Source of the DNA: an uncultured Collinsella sp.
GTDB taxonomy: Bacteria; Actinomycetota; Coriobacteriia; Coriobacteriales; Coriobacteriaceae
NCBI GenBank assembly: GCA_902491395.1
Contig: CABUHO010000030.1
Coordinates: 1 to 22,800 of the forward strand
DNA length: 22,800 bases
Reading direction: 5' to 3'
The notes below the pieces were generated by a model. It was given only the letters and a program-made list of their open reading frames with translations. It was not told the origin of the DNA and made no database searches. Made by a program: the position numbers and the translations under genes. Each line of letters starts with the position of its first letter. Position 1 is the first letter of the stretch. Positions 10,826 to 18,935 of the stretch are shown piece after piece.

Positions 10826-12265
10826 TTAGTTCTCCTCGGTCGCAGCGTTCTCGGACTCGGCGAAATTCCAGCCAGCCAGGCGGTCCTTCGCGGTGTCGAT
10901 GTCCAGGTAGTTCTCCTCGCCGTCCATGAGTCGCGTAAAGGCGGTAAAGAGATAGTGGGCATCGGTGGGGCCAGGCGAGGCCTCGGGGTGGTACTGGACC
11001 GAGAAGCACGGGGCGTCGAGCAGCTGGATGCCCTCGGCGGTGCCGTCGTTGAGGTTCACATGTGTCAGGCGAATGCGGCCAAAGCGCTCGTTCATCACGA
11101 CCGGCGCGATGCCGCGGCGCACCCAGACGCGCAGATCTCCATCGGCCGCATGCTCGGTCTCGCCGCCGGAAAGCTCGGGGACAAGCTTGCCCAAGCTGGG
11201 GAACAGCAGGCCAAAGCCATGGTTTTGTGCGGTAATCTCCACGCGACGGCTTACCAGGTTCATGACCGGCTGGTTGCCACCGCGGTGACCGAACTTAAGC
11301 TTTTCCATCTGGGCACCGCAGGCCAGGCTGATCATCTGGTGACCAAGACAAATACCAAAGACCGGCACCTTGCCGATCAGCTGCTGCACCTGCTCGTAGG
11401 TCTCCACCACGGCATCGGGGTCGCCGGGGCCGTTGGACAAAAAGACGCCATCGGGATTCATGTCGAGCACCTCACTCGCGGGCGTATCCCACGGCACGAC
11501 GGTAAGGTCGCAGCCGGCGCGGACCAGCCCCTCCAGAATGCCGCGCTTCACACCGCAGTCGTAGGCGACCACTTTGTGACGGGCAGGAGCGGCAACCGCA
11601 AGCGCAAAGTCATGCGTGGCGGGCAGGTCGGCAGCTGCAAACTCGTGAGGCGCGGGGCAGCTCACGGTCTTGACCAAATTCTCGCCCACCAGTGTGGGCG
11701 CTGCGGCCAGACGCTCGGCAAGCTCGTCGACGTCGAAGATCTCGGTCGAGATAATGCCCATCTTGGAACCATTGTCGCGCAGATGGCGCACCAGAGCGCG
11801 GGTGTCGACACCCTCGATAGCGACGATGCCGTGAGCGCGCAGGTACTCCGGCACGCTAACGGCCGAGCGCCAGTTAGAAGGCGTGGCGCACATGTCGCGA
11901 ACGATCATGCCGCGCATGGCCGGAGCGCTCGCAGGGCGCACGGCGTCGCCGGGGAAGGCCGACTGGACGTCGGTCTCGTCGATACCGTAGTTGCCGATCT
12001 GCGGATAGGTCATGGTTACAATTTGGCCGGCATAACTCGGGTCGGTCATGACCTCAAAGTAGCCCTCGAGCGAGGTGTTGAAGCAGACTTCGCCGGTCGC
12101 GGTGCCCTCGGCGCCGCATGCACGTCCATAAAAAATGGTCCCATCCTCAAGATACAGGATGCAGGGACCGCAGGCGCCCTTGCTGGTTTTGGCCAGCATA
12201 CGCTGGCAAAGCTCGCTGGGCGCGAAGGTGCGGGCGGCAGCGCCCGCGGTATGGTTGTTCGCCAT
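10826..12265 (-). CDS. carA: Carbamoyl-phosphate synthase small (glutaminase) subunit
   Basis: Hydrolyses glutamine and channels ammonia to CarB. The 479 residues comprise the N-terminal CPSase small-chain domain (LEDGTIFYGRACGAEGTATG, then FNTSLEGYFEVMTDPSYAGQ) and a class I glutamine amidotransferase domain. The latter has the nucleophile C306 in GICLGHQM and the His/Glu pair in YHPEASPGP. The start MANNHTAG is chosen because AAGGAG lies 4 nt before it; an ATG seven codons further up has no such site and falls inside the PyrR-type hairpin. Compared with the E. coli protein as I recall it, there is a short N-terminal extension, an extra stretch of about 35 residues after NHGFG (around 350-396), and a C-terminal tail. 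It is first gene of a carAB operon, probably under PyrR control. Confidence 0.96.
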   Translation of the reverse strand: MANNHTAGAAARTFAPSELCQRMLAKTSKGACGPCILYLEDGTIFYGRACGAEGTATGEVCFNTSLEGYFEVMTDPSYAGQIVTMTYPQIGNYGIDETDVQSAFPGDAVRPASAPAMRGMIVRDMCATPSNWRSAVSVPEYLRAHGIVAIEGVDTRALVRHLRDNGSKMGIISTEIFDVDELAERLAAAPTLVGENLVKTVSCPAPHEFAAADLPATHDFALAVAAPARHKVVAYDCGVKRGILEGLVRAGCDLTVVPWDTPASEVLDMNPDGVFLSNGPGDPDAVVETYEQVQQLIGKVPVFGICLGHQMISLACGAQMEKLKFGHRGGNQPVMNLVSRRVEITAQNHGFGLLFPSLGKLVPELSGGETEHAADGDLRVWVRRGIAPVVMNERFGRIRLTHVNLNDGTAEGIQLLDAPCFSVQYHPEASPGPTDAHYLFTAFTRLMDGEENYLDIDTAKDRLAGWNFAESENAATEEN

Positions 12266-12276
12266 AATTCTCCTTC

Positions 12277-12302
12277 CCGGTCTCACAGGACCGGCTTAAA
12301 GG
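12277..12302 (-). promoter_or_regulatory. PyrR-type RNA-binding hairpin adjoining the carA ribosome binding site
   Basis: The minus strand reads CCTTTAAG, then the hairpin CCGGTC-CTGTGA-GACCGG (12294 down to 12277), then the carA Shine-Dalgarno AAGGAG starting one nucleotide later. The CCUUUAA prefix and a loop of the GUCCNGUGAGNC type match the PyrR binding loop as known from Firmicutes and mycobacteria. No terminator follows, so repression by occluding the ribosome site is more likely than attenuation, as described for the mycobacterial pyr operon. No pyrR gene is in the window. Confidence 0.75.
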
Positions 12303-12323
12303 TGTGTAGTTAGGCCTCGCGGT

Positions 12324-12329
12324 ATTGTA
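12324..12329 (-). promoter_or_regulatory. Possible -10 element for carAB
   Basis: TACAAT on the minus strand lies about 58 nt upstream of the carA start, placing transcription initiation just before the PyrR-type hairpin. The best -35 candidate at 17-bp spacing (ACGCCA) is poor, so the promoter is tentative. Confidence 0.3.
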
Positions 12330-12425
12330 ACCGCAAGCATGCCTCATGGCGTTAATTTCATCGAAATGTTTACGAAATGATAATTATGACTTTCTATGCA
12401 TAATGATTTTTCTGGGACGGGGATT

Positions 12426-12465
12426 AAAAATCATCCCGCGGGGCTTGTGGCTCACGCGGGATGAT
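12426..12465 (-). terminator. Rho-independent terminator after the membrane protein gene
   Basis: The perfect 11-bp stem ATCATCCCGCG / CGCGGGATGAT (12455-12465 with 12430-12440) has a 14-nt loop and is followed on the minus strand by TTTTT. It sits 7 nt beyond the stop codon of the upstream gene and separates that unit from carAB. Confidence 0.93.
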
Positions 12466-12471
12466 GGCGTC

Positions 12472-13437
12472 TTACTTTTTCTTGTCCTGTTCCAGCAGAT
12501 CGGACGGTGAGCGATCGGGCTTGCCGCCGCGGAAAATCTCGCGGCCATGCAGACGATGCTCCAGGTCACGTTCGGCCTTTTCCTCGTCAATCTTGGTCTG
12601 GCTCACCACCGGGTCCTCGATCAGCGACGAAACCGAGTTCACCTGTTTTTGAATGCGCTCGGCAATGGTGTCGTCCATGCTTACGATGCGCATCTTCCAG
12701 TCGATACTCGTGGCGTTGGATGAGCTCTTGGTCCACACAAACGTCAAAATGGCGCTCTGATGACCCCGCGCGGGGAACATGCCAAAAAAGGAATCGTGCT
12801 GAATGTTGCTATCCTCGTCGATATAGGCGTGAACGTTATACACCACGCGGTCAATCTTGTCGTTGAGCAGGGCGTTGGTCGCAAGCGCCGCGGCCTGGAT
12901 CTGCCCGTTGGACAGCAGCTCGAGCTCATTGGCAGACGACGTGTCCAACACCGTCACCTCAACCGTGCCCGTGCGCTCATCGGCCTCGTCGACAGAAAAA
13001 TCGAGCGGGAACTGCGTAAAGCCGTTGCCCCATTCAAGTCCACCCTTGAGCGCGGTCGAGACGGTATCCACCGAAACGCTCTCGGACAGGTTGGCGGTAT
13101 TCAGACGGCGCATCACGCCGTAGCCGATCTGCATGCCCACGATCAGCACCAGAATACCGATGACCACGGCCATCGCGGTCTTCGTAATGGTATGGCTCAC
13201 CTGCGAGCCCGAAGGATCGTCCTCGGACAGCGGGTCGATATGTTTTGCCTGGCTCGCGCGGTCCTCGCTGCGCAGCTGCGCTAGCGCCGCTTTGTCACCG
13301 CGCTTGGCCGCAGCCTCCTTCTCACGCATGCGCTCGGTTCGCTTTTTGGCAAGCGTGGGATCCAAGACACCGGATGCATCGATTTCGGAGAATAACTCCG
13401 TCACTTCTTCCGGAGTCAAAGGGTTCTTGTCAGCCAT
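12472..13437 (-). CDS. Single-pass membrane protein of unknown function
   Basis: I do not recognise a family. The 321 residues comprise a charged cytoplasmic N-terminus of about 85 residues (acidic start, then KKRTERMREKEAAAKRGDKA, likely helical) and one transmembrane helix at about 86-108 (VVIGILVLIVGMQIGYGV). A predicted extracytoplasmic domain of roughly 170 residues follows, with alternating hydrophobic patterning suggesting beta structure and a YNVHAYIDEDSNIQHDSFFGM stretch split over its middle. The tail is basic and hydrophilic, ending EQDKKK. There is no signal peptidase site or lipobox. The ATG has AGGAAG 4 nt upstream. It starts 19 nt after the ABC exporter stop and precedes a strong terminator, so the two are probably cotranscribed. 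It could be an accessory or substrate-handling partner, but that rests on position only. Confidence 0.85.
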   Translation of the reverse strand: MADKNPLTPEEVTELFSEIDASGVLDPTLAKKRTERMREKEAAAKRGDKAALAQLRSEDRASQAKHIDPLSEDDPSGSQVSHTITKTAMAVVIGILVLIVGMQIGYGVMRRLNTANLSESVSVDTVSTALKGGLEWGNGFTQFPLDFSVDEADERTGTVEVTVLDTSSANELELLSNGQIQAAALATNALLNDKIDRVVYNVHAYIDEDSNIQHDSFFGMFPARGHQSAILTFVWTKSSSNATSIDWKMRIVSMDDTIAERIQKQVNSVSSLIEDPVVSQTKIDEEKAERDLEHRLHGREIFRGGKPDRSPSDLLEQDKKK

Positions 13438-13456
13438 AAACTTCCTGTCATATCAA

Positions 13457-15229
13457 TCAGTCGAGCTCGTGCGCACGCGCACCTTCGAACTGCATTCGAT
13501 AGTAACGGGCATAGGTGCCGCCACGGGCGAGAAGCTCCTCGTGCGTGCCACGCTCCACAACGCGACCATGCTCAACGGTCGCAATCTCATCGGCATGCTT
13601 AATGGTCGAAAGACGATGGGCGATGATAATCGTGGTGCGGCCGCGTGCCAGCTCTTCGAGTGACTCCTGCACCGCCTCCTCGCTCTCGTTATCCAAAGCA
13701 CTCGTCGCCTCGTCCAAAATCAGGATCTTGGGGTTCTTGAGAAACACACGCGCGATGGCAACGCGCTGCTTCTGTCCGCCCGAAAGACGGCTGCCGCGCT
13801 CGCCCACGACCGTGTCATAACCCTGTGGAAGCGACTCGATAAAGGCATCGATGTTGGCACGACGGGCGGCTCCGGCGATCTCTTCTGCCGTGGCGCCCGG
13901 CTTGCCGTAGGCGATGTTCTCGCCAATCGTACCGTCAAATAGATAGACATCCTGCTGCACCAGGCCGATGGCGCGGCGCAGGCTCTGCTGCGTCACATCG
14001 CGCACGTCCTGGCCGTCGATGCTAATGGATCCGGTAGCCACGTCATAAAAGCGCGGCAGCAGCGAACAGGTCGTGGACTTGCCGCCGCCCGAAGGGCCAA
14101 CCAAAGCGATGGTCTGCCCGGGCTTGATGGACAGGTCCATATGGTCGATAACGGGACGCTCGTCGGCATCGCCCTCGCCCAGCTCAACATCCTCGTAGTT
14201 AAAGCACACGTCGTGATATTCCACGGCGCCGGCAGTCACCTGCAGATCCGTAGCGCCCGGCTTGTCCTGGATATCCGGCGCGGTCGAGAGCACCTCGTCC
14301 ATACGCTTAAAGCCGGCGATAGCCTTCTGATACATTTCGGCCGAATTGACGAGTGTCTCGAGCGGCGTGCAGAACAGCGAAATGTAGAGCGCGAAGGTTG
14401 CCATATCGACCGCCTGCAGCTGACCCTGGGCAACCAGCCAACCACCGAGCAGCACCACGATCACGTAGAGCACGCCCGAGAGCAGGCCATACGTCGCAGT
14501 ATAGACGCCCATGGCGTGATACATGTTTTCCTTGGACGAAAGGTAGCGGTCGTTAGAGGCACGGAACTTGGCACGCTCGGTCTCCTCATTGGCAAAGCTC
14601 TTGACCACGCGCATGCCCGCCAGCGAATCCTGCAGCTGCGCATTGATGCCGCTGATTTTTTTGCGATTGTCGCTAAAGACCTCGCGCATGCGCATGTTCT
14701 GCCAAAACATGATGACCGCAAACGCTGCTGTCACCACAGCCATGGCAAGCGCCAGCACCGGGGCGATGGTAAAGAGGATCACAAACGAGCCGATAATCTC
14801 GATGCCGCAGATGATGATCCACTCGGGCACGTGATGCGCCGCCTCGCAGATATCGAACAGGTCGTTGACCACGCGGCTCATCATGTCGCCCGAGCTGTTA
14901 CGGTCGAAGTACGCAAAGCTAAAGCGCTCGTACTGGTCAAACAGGTCCTCGCGCATCTTGGACTCCATGCGCGCGCCCATCACGTGGCCCCAGTAGCTCA
15001 CAAAGTAGCGGCAGGCGCAACGGATGACATACATCAGCACCAAACCCACCGCGATCATACCGAGCGCCTGCATAATGGCAGCCTGACCCTGAGTAAACAG
15101 CCCACCGGTCAAATTGCGCAGAATAATAGGAAACGCAAGGTCAATGGCGGCAAGCACCAGAGCGCAAACAGTATCGGCAACAAAAAGCCCCATCTGGGGC
15201 TTGTAGTAAGAAAGAAACCTCTTCAGCAT
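13457..15229 (-). CDS. ABC exporter half-transporter (membrane and ATPase domains fused)
   Basis: A 590-residue exporter of the MsbA/LmrA-like class that should act as a dimer; the substrate is unknown. The N-terminal half holds the type I exporter membrane domain with six helices. The C-terminal half is the ATPase: Walker A GPSGGGKSTT with K384, Q-loop VQQDVYLFDG, signature LSGGQKQR, Walker B ILILDEATSALD and switch AHRLSTI. The start MLKRFLSYYKPQ has AAGG 5 nt upstream and matches the usual N-terminus of the family. A longer in-frame ATG at 15328 has a better Shine-Dalgarno (GGAGG, 7 nt). However, the 33 extra codons include ATA, CGA and AGA and have only about 56 percent G/C at third positions, unlike the gene body, so I favour the shorter form. 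The unknown membrane protein follows 19 nt downstream. Confidence 0.93.
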   Translation of the reverse strand: MLKRFLSYYKPQMGLFVADTVCALVLAAIDLAFPIILRNLTGGLFTQGQAAIMQALGMIAVGLVLMYVIRCACRYFVSYWGHVMGARMESKMREDLFDQYERFSFAYFDRNSSGDMMSRVVNDLFDICEAAHHVPEWIIICGIEIIGSFVILFTIAPVLALAMAVVTAAFAVIMFWQNMRMREVFSDNRKKISGINAQLQDSLAGMRVVKSFANEETERAKFRASNDRYLSSKENMYHAMGVYTATYGLLSGVLYVIVVLLGGWLVAQGQLQAVDMATFALYISLFCTPLETLVNSAEMYQKAIAGFKRMDEVLSTAPDIQDKPGATDLQVTAGAVEYHDVCFNYEDVELGEGDADERPVIDHMDLSIKPGQTIALVGPSGGGKSTTCSLLPRFYDVATGSISIDGQDVRDVTQQSLRRAIGLVQQDVYLFDGTIGENIAYGKPGATAEEIAGAARRANIDAFIESLPQGYDTVVGERGSRLSGGQKQRVAIARVFLKNPKILILDEATSALDNESEEAVQESLEELARGRTTIIIAHRLSTIKHADEIATVEHGRVVERGTHEELLARGGTYARYYRMQFEGARAHELD

Positions 15230-15238
15230 AATCACCTT

Positions 15239-15260
15239 ACGCGGTTTTACCAAACCGCGT
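15239..15260 (-). promoter_or_regulatory. Hairpin directly upstream of the ABC exporter ribosome site
   Basis: On the minus strand a perfect 9-bp stem ACGCGGTTT / AAACCGCGT with a GGTA loop ends at 15239, directly before the AAGGTG that serves the start at 15229. It lies in the 184-nt gap between the Nudix gene and the exporter. It may influence ribosome access; no ligand class is recognisable. Confidence 0.5.
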
Positions 15261-15394
15261 TTCGTCTCGACGCTGCAAGCGCCCCATTTAGACAATCTGG
15301 CCTTCAATCGTCGGTCGCGTATATCCATACGCTTCCCTCCTCTTTTAGACCACCTTGTCTCAAATGGAGCACTTTCGCTGACTTACACAAACCT

Positions 15395-15410
15395 GCGGGA
15401 TCATCCCCGC
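15395..15410 (-). terminator. Weak hairpin after the Nudix gene
   Basis: GCGGG-GATGAT-CCCGC on the minus strand lies 3 nt after the Nudix stop codon. It is followed by AGGTTTGTG rather than a real U-tract. The stem is only 5 bp, so it may not terminate efficiently, and readthrough into the exporter gene is possible. Confidence 0.3.
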
Positions 15411-15413
15411 TCG

Positions 15414-16109
15414 TTACAGCTCTGCCCCGCCTAGTCGGTGAGCGATACTGTCGCAGGCAAGAGCGCCCACGACGGTCTTGGCGTCTTCGATCTTGCCGTC
15501 GAGTACGGCGTCGATCAACTCGTGCAGCGGCACCAGGTCCACGTTGACAAACTCGTCATCGTCGGGGTTGGGCGCATCAAACTCCAGCTTGGTAGCCAGG
15601 TAGATATGAATGATCTCGTCGCAGAAGCCGCAGGTCGTGACAATCGACGTCAAAAAGCGAATGCGACCGGCCCTAAAGCCCGTCTCCTCGTGCAGCTCAC
15701 GCTTGGCGCAATCAAGCGGATCCTCGCCCGGGTCGAGCTTGCCGGCGGGAATCTCGACTGTTACGCGGTCGATGGCGGTGCGGTACTGACGCACCAGCAC
15801 AATCTTGCCGCTCTCGGTCAGCGCCACCACGGCCGCCGCACCCGGATGACGAATGATGTCGCGGGCGCTGCGGTGGCCGTTGGGCAGCTCCACCTCAAGA
15901 CGGTGGACGTCGAGGATCTTGCCCTTCCAGGCACACTCCTCCGAAAGAATCTTCTCGTGCAGCTCGGCATCGTGCGGGTCGTCATCGCCCAGCACCAGCA
16001 CCGGCTCGTCAGCGACCTCGCCGCCAGGCTCGCCCTCGGCGTGACCATACACGCGGCTGTCCTCCTCGACGATCTGCGCATCCACGAGCTCTTCGTTCTT
16101 CTCGTCCAT
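15414..16109 (-). CDS. Nudix hydrolase, ADP-ribose pyrophosphatase-like
   Basis: Probably hydrolyses ADP-ribose or related nucleoside diphosphate sugars to AMP and a sugar phosphate. The 231 residues contain a complete Nudix box at 123-145 (G-KLDPG-E-DPLDCAK-REL-H-EE-T-GF). The following FLTSIVTTCGFCDEIIHIYLA region and the VEIPAGKLDPGE context are typical of the ADPRase group. The first 55 or so residues are unusually acidic and low in complexity (for example EGEPGGEVADEPVLVLGDDD) and lie outside the conserved domain. The start MDEKNEEL is preferred because AGAGGA lies 9 nt upstream; an ATG three codons earlier directly abuts that site. It follows purD by 21 nt and is probably in one transcript with it. 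Confidence 0.92.
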   Translation of the reverse strand: MDEKNEELVDAQIVEEDSRVYGHAEGEPGGEVADEPVLVLGDDDPHDAELHEKILSEECAWKGKILDVHRLEVELPNGHRSARDIIRHPGAAAVVALTESGKIVLVRQYRTAIDRVTVEIPAGKLDPGEDPLDCAKRELHEETGFRAGRIRFLTSIVTTCGFCDEIIHIYLATKLEFDAPNPDDDEFVNVDLVPLHELIDAVLDGKIEDAKTVVGALACDSIAHRLGGAEL

Positions 16110-16130
16110 CCGTCTCATTCCTCTCGGACT

Positions 16131-17435
16131 TTAGGCATCCCAGGCGTCACGGCCGCGCAGCGCACGCAGGCCGATGTCGTGACGCAGGGTCTTGCCCTCA
16201 AAATCAATCTTCTCGCAGGCCTCGTAGGCAAGGTTGCGAGCGTTCTCGAACGTATCGCCCAGCGCGGTTACGGCAAGCACGCGGCCGCCGTTGGTCACGA
16301 GCTGGCCATCCACCACGGCGGTGCCCGCGTGGTACACGGTCACGTTCTCCATGGCCTCGGCATCGGCGATACCGGTGATGACCTTGCCCTTCTCGTAGCT
16401 GCCGGGATAGCCCGCGCTCGTCAGGACAACGGCCACGGCCCACTCGTCACGCCAGTCGAGCTCAATCTGATCGAGCTCGCAGTTGGCGCAGGCGAGCATG
16501 ACCTCGACCAGGTCGTTCTTAAGGCGCGGCAGCACGACCTGCGTCTCGGGATCGCCAAAGCGGGCATTGAACTCCAGCACCTTGGGGCCGGCAGGCGTGA
16601 GCATAAAGCCGCCGTACAGGCAGCCGCGGTAGTCGATACCCTCGGCAGCGAGCTCTGCCACGGTCTGCTCCATGACCGCCACCATGGTGGCGTGCTCCTC
16701 GTCGGTCACGATGGGCACCGGGCTGTAGACGCCCATGCCGCCGGTGTTGGGGCCCTTGTCGCCCTCGAGGGCGCGCTTGTGGTCCTGCGAGGTGGCCATG
16801 GGGCGCACGGTCTTGCCGTCGGTAAAGGCCAGCAGCGAGCACTCGGGACCAACGAGCATCTCCTCGATAACCACGGTGTTGCCGGCATCGCCAAAGGTGC
16901 CGCCAAAGCACTCGCGCACGGCCTCCTCGGCCTGCTCAAGTTCGGTCGCCACGATAACGCCCTTGCCCGCGGCAAGACCGTCGGCCTTGACGACCAGCGG
17001 AGCGCCCTGCTCGCGCACGTAGGCGAGAGCCGAAGCCTCGTCGGTAAACGAACCATAGGCTGCCGTCGGGATACCGGCGCGCTCCATGAGCTGCTTGGAG
17101 AACAGCTTGGAACCCTCCATCTGGGCGCCCTCGGCACCCGGGCCAAAGCAGGGAATACCCGCCGCGCGCACGGCGTCGGCCACGCCCGCCACGAGCGGAG
17201 CCTCGGGGCCAATTACCACGAGTCCGCATCCATGGCTCTGCGCAAACGCCGCCACGGCCGCAGGATCGCAGTCGTCGAGAACAACGTTCTCGCCGCAGCT
17301 CGCGGTACCGCCGTTACCCGGCGCGATGTAGAGCTTGCCGGCGCGCGGTGATGCTGCGAGCTTAGCTGCCAAAGCATGCTCACGGCCGCCGCTGCCCAAC
17401 AACAGGATGTCGATGGTTTGAGTGTCCGCCTTCAA
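16131..17435 (-). CDS. purD: Phosphoribosylamine-glycine ligase (GAR synthetase)
   Basis: Catalyses the second step of purine synthesis, joining glycine to 5-phosphoribosylamine with ATP. The 434 residues match the usual length of about 425. The N-domain opens ILLLGSGGREHALAAKLA, the ATP-grasp region holds VVKADGLAAGKGV and QDHKRALEGDKGPNTGGMG, and the metal/ATP motif is VLEFNARFGDPETQ. The start is a TTG at 17435, preceded by GAGGAGG with 5-nt spacing. The open frame runs on to 17603, but that part crosses the purA terminator and overlaps the purA end in another frame, so it is not coding. purA lies upstream on the same strand (adenylosuccinate synthetase, same pathway), and the Nudix gene lies 21 nt downstream. 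Confidence 0.95.
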   Translation of the reverse strand: MKADTQTIDILLLGSGGREHALAAKLAASPRAGKLYIAPGNGGTASCGENVVLDDCDPAAVAAFAQSHGCGLVVIGPEAPLVAGVADAVRAAGIPCFGPGAEGAQMEGSKLFSKQLMERAGIPTAAYGSFTDEASALAYVREQGAPLVVKADGLAAGKGVIVATELEQAEEAVRECFGGTFGDAGNTVVIEEMLVGPECSLLAFTDGKTVRPMATSQDHKRALEGDKGPNTGGMGVYSPVPIVTDEEHATMVAVMEQTVAELAAEGIDYRGCLYGGFMLTPAGPKVLEFNARFGDPETQVVLPRLKNDLVEVMLACANCELDQIELDWRDEWAVAVVLTSAGYPGSYEKGKVITGIADAEAMENVTVYHAGTAVVDGQLVTNGGRVLAVTALGDTFENARNLAYEACEKIDFEGKTLRHDIGLRALRGRDAWDA

Positions 17436-17489
17436 GGGTGCCTCCTCTATGGATGAATGGCCCGCTCCGCGCGAGCCCTTTGCAAGCAA

Positions 17490-17531
17490 ATATACCCCTC
17501 GGCCGCCCGTCCGGGCTGCAAAGGGGTATAT
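17490..17531 (-). terminator. Terminator between purA and purD
   Basis: A 10-bp stem (AGGGGTATAT-type arms at 17522-17531 and 17490-17499) encloses an inner GCCC-GGAC-GGGC hairpin. The minus-strand continuation is TTGCTTGC, only moderately U-rich, so termination may be partial. It lies 22 nt past the purA stop. Confidence 0.7.
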
Positions 17532-17553
17532 CGCAATAACCAAATAGTCCCGA

Positions 17554-18840
<1,287 letters not shown>

Positions 18841-18906
18841 GTTTACTCCTTACATTCATGGACTGTCTACGCGCCACGCCGGCACGCAGAAGCACAAAAC
18901 ATTCCC

Positions 18907-18935
18907 AGTATACCCGTGCAACGGGCGCCTGTCCT
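18907..18935 (-). promoter_or_regulatory. Probable purA promoter
   Basis: The minus strand shows AGGACA (-35, 18930-18935) and TATACT (-10, 18907-18912) separated by exactly 17 bp. The -35 overlaps the last codon and stop of dnaB. Initiation would fall near 18900, giving a leader of about 60 nt before purA. Confidence 0.5.
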
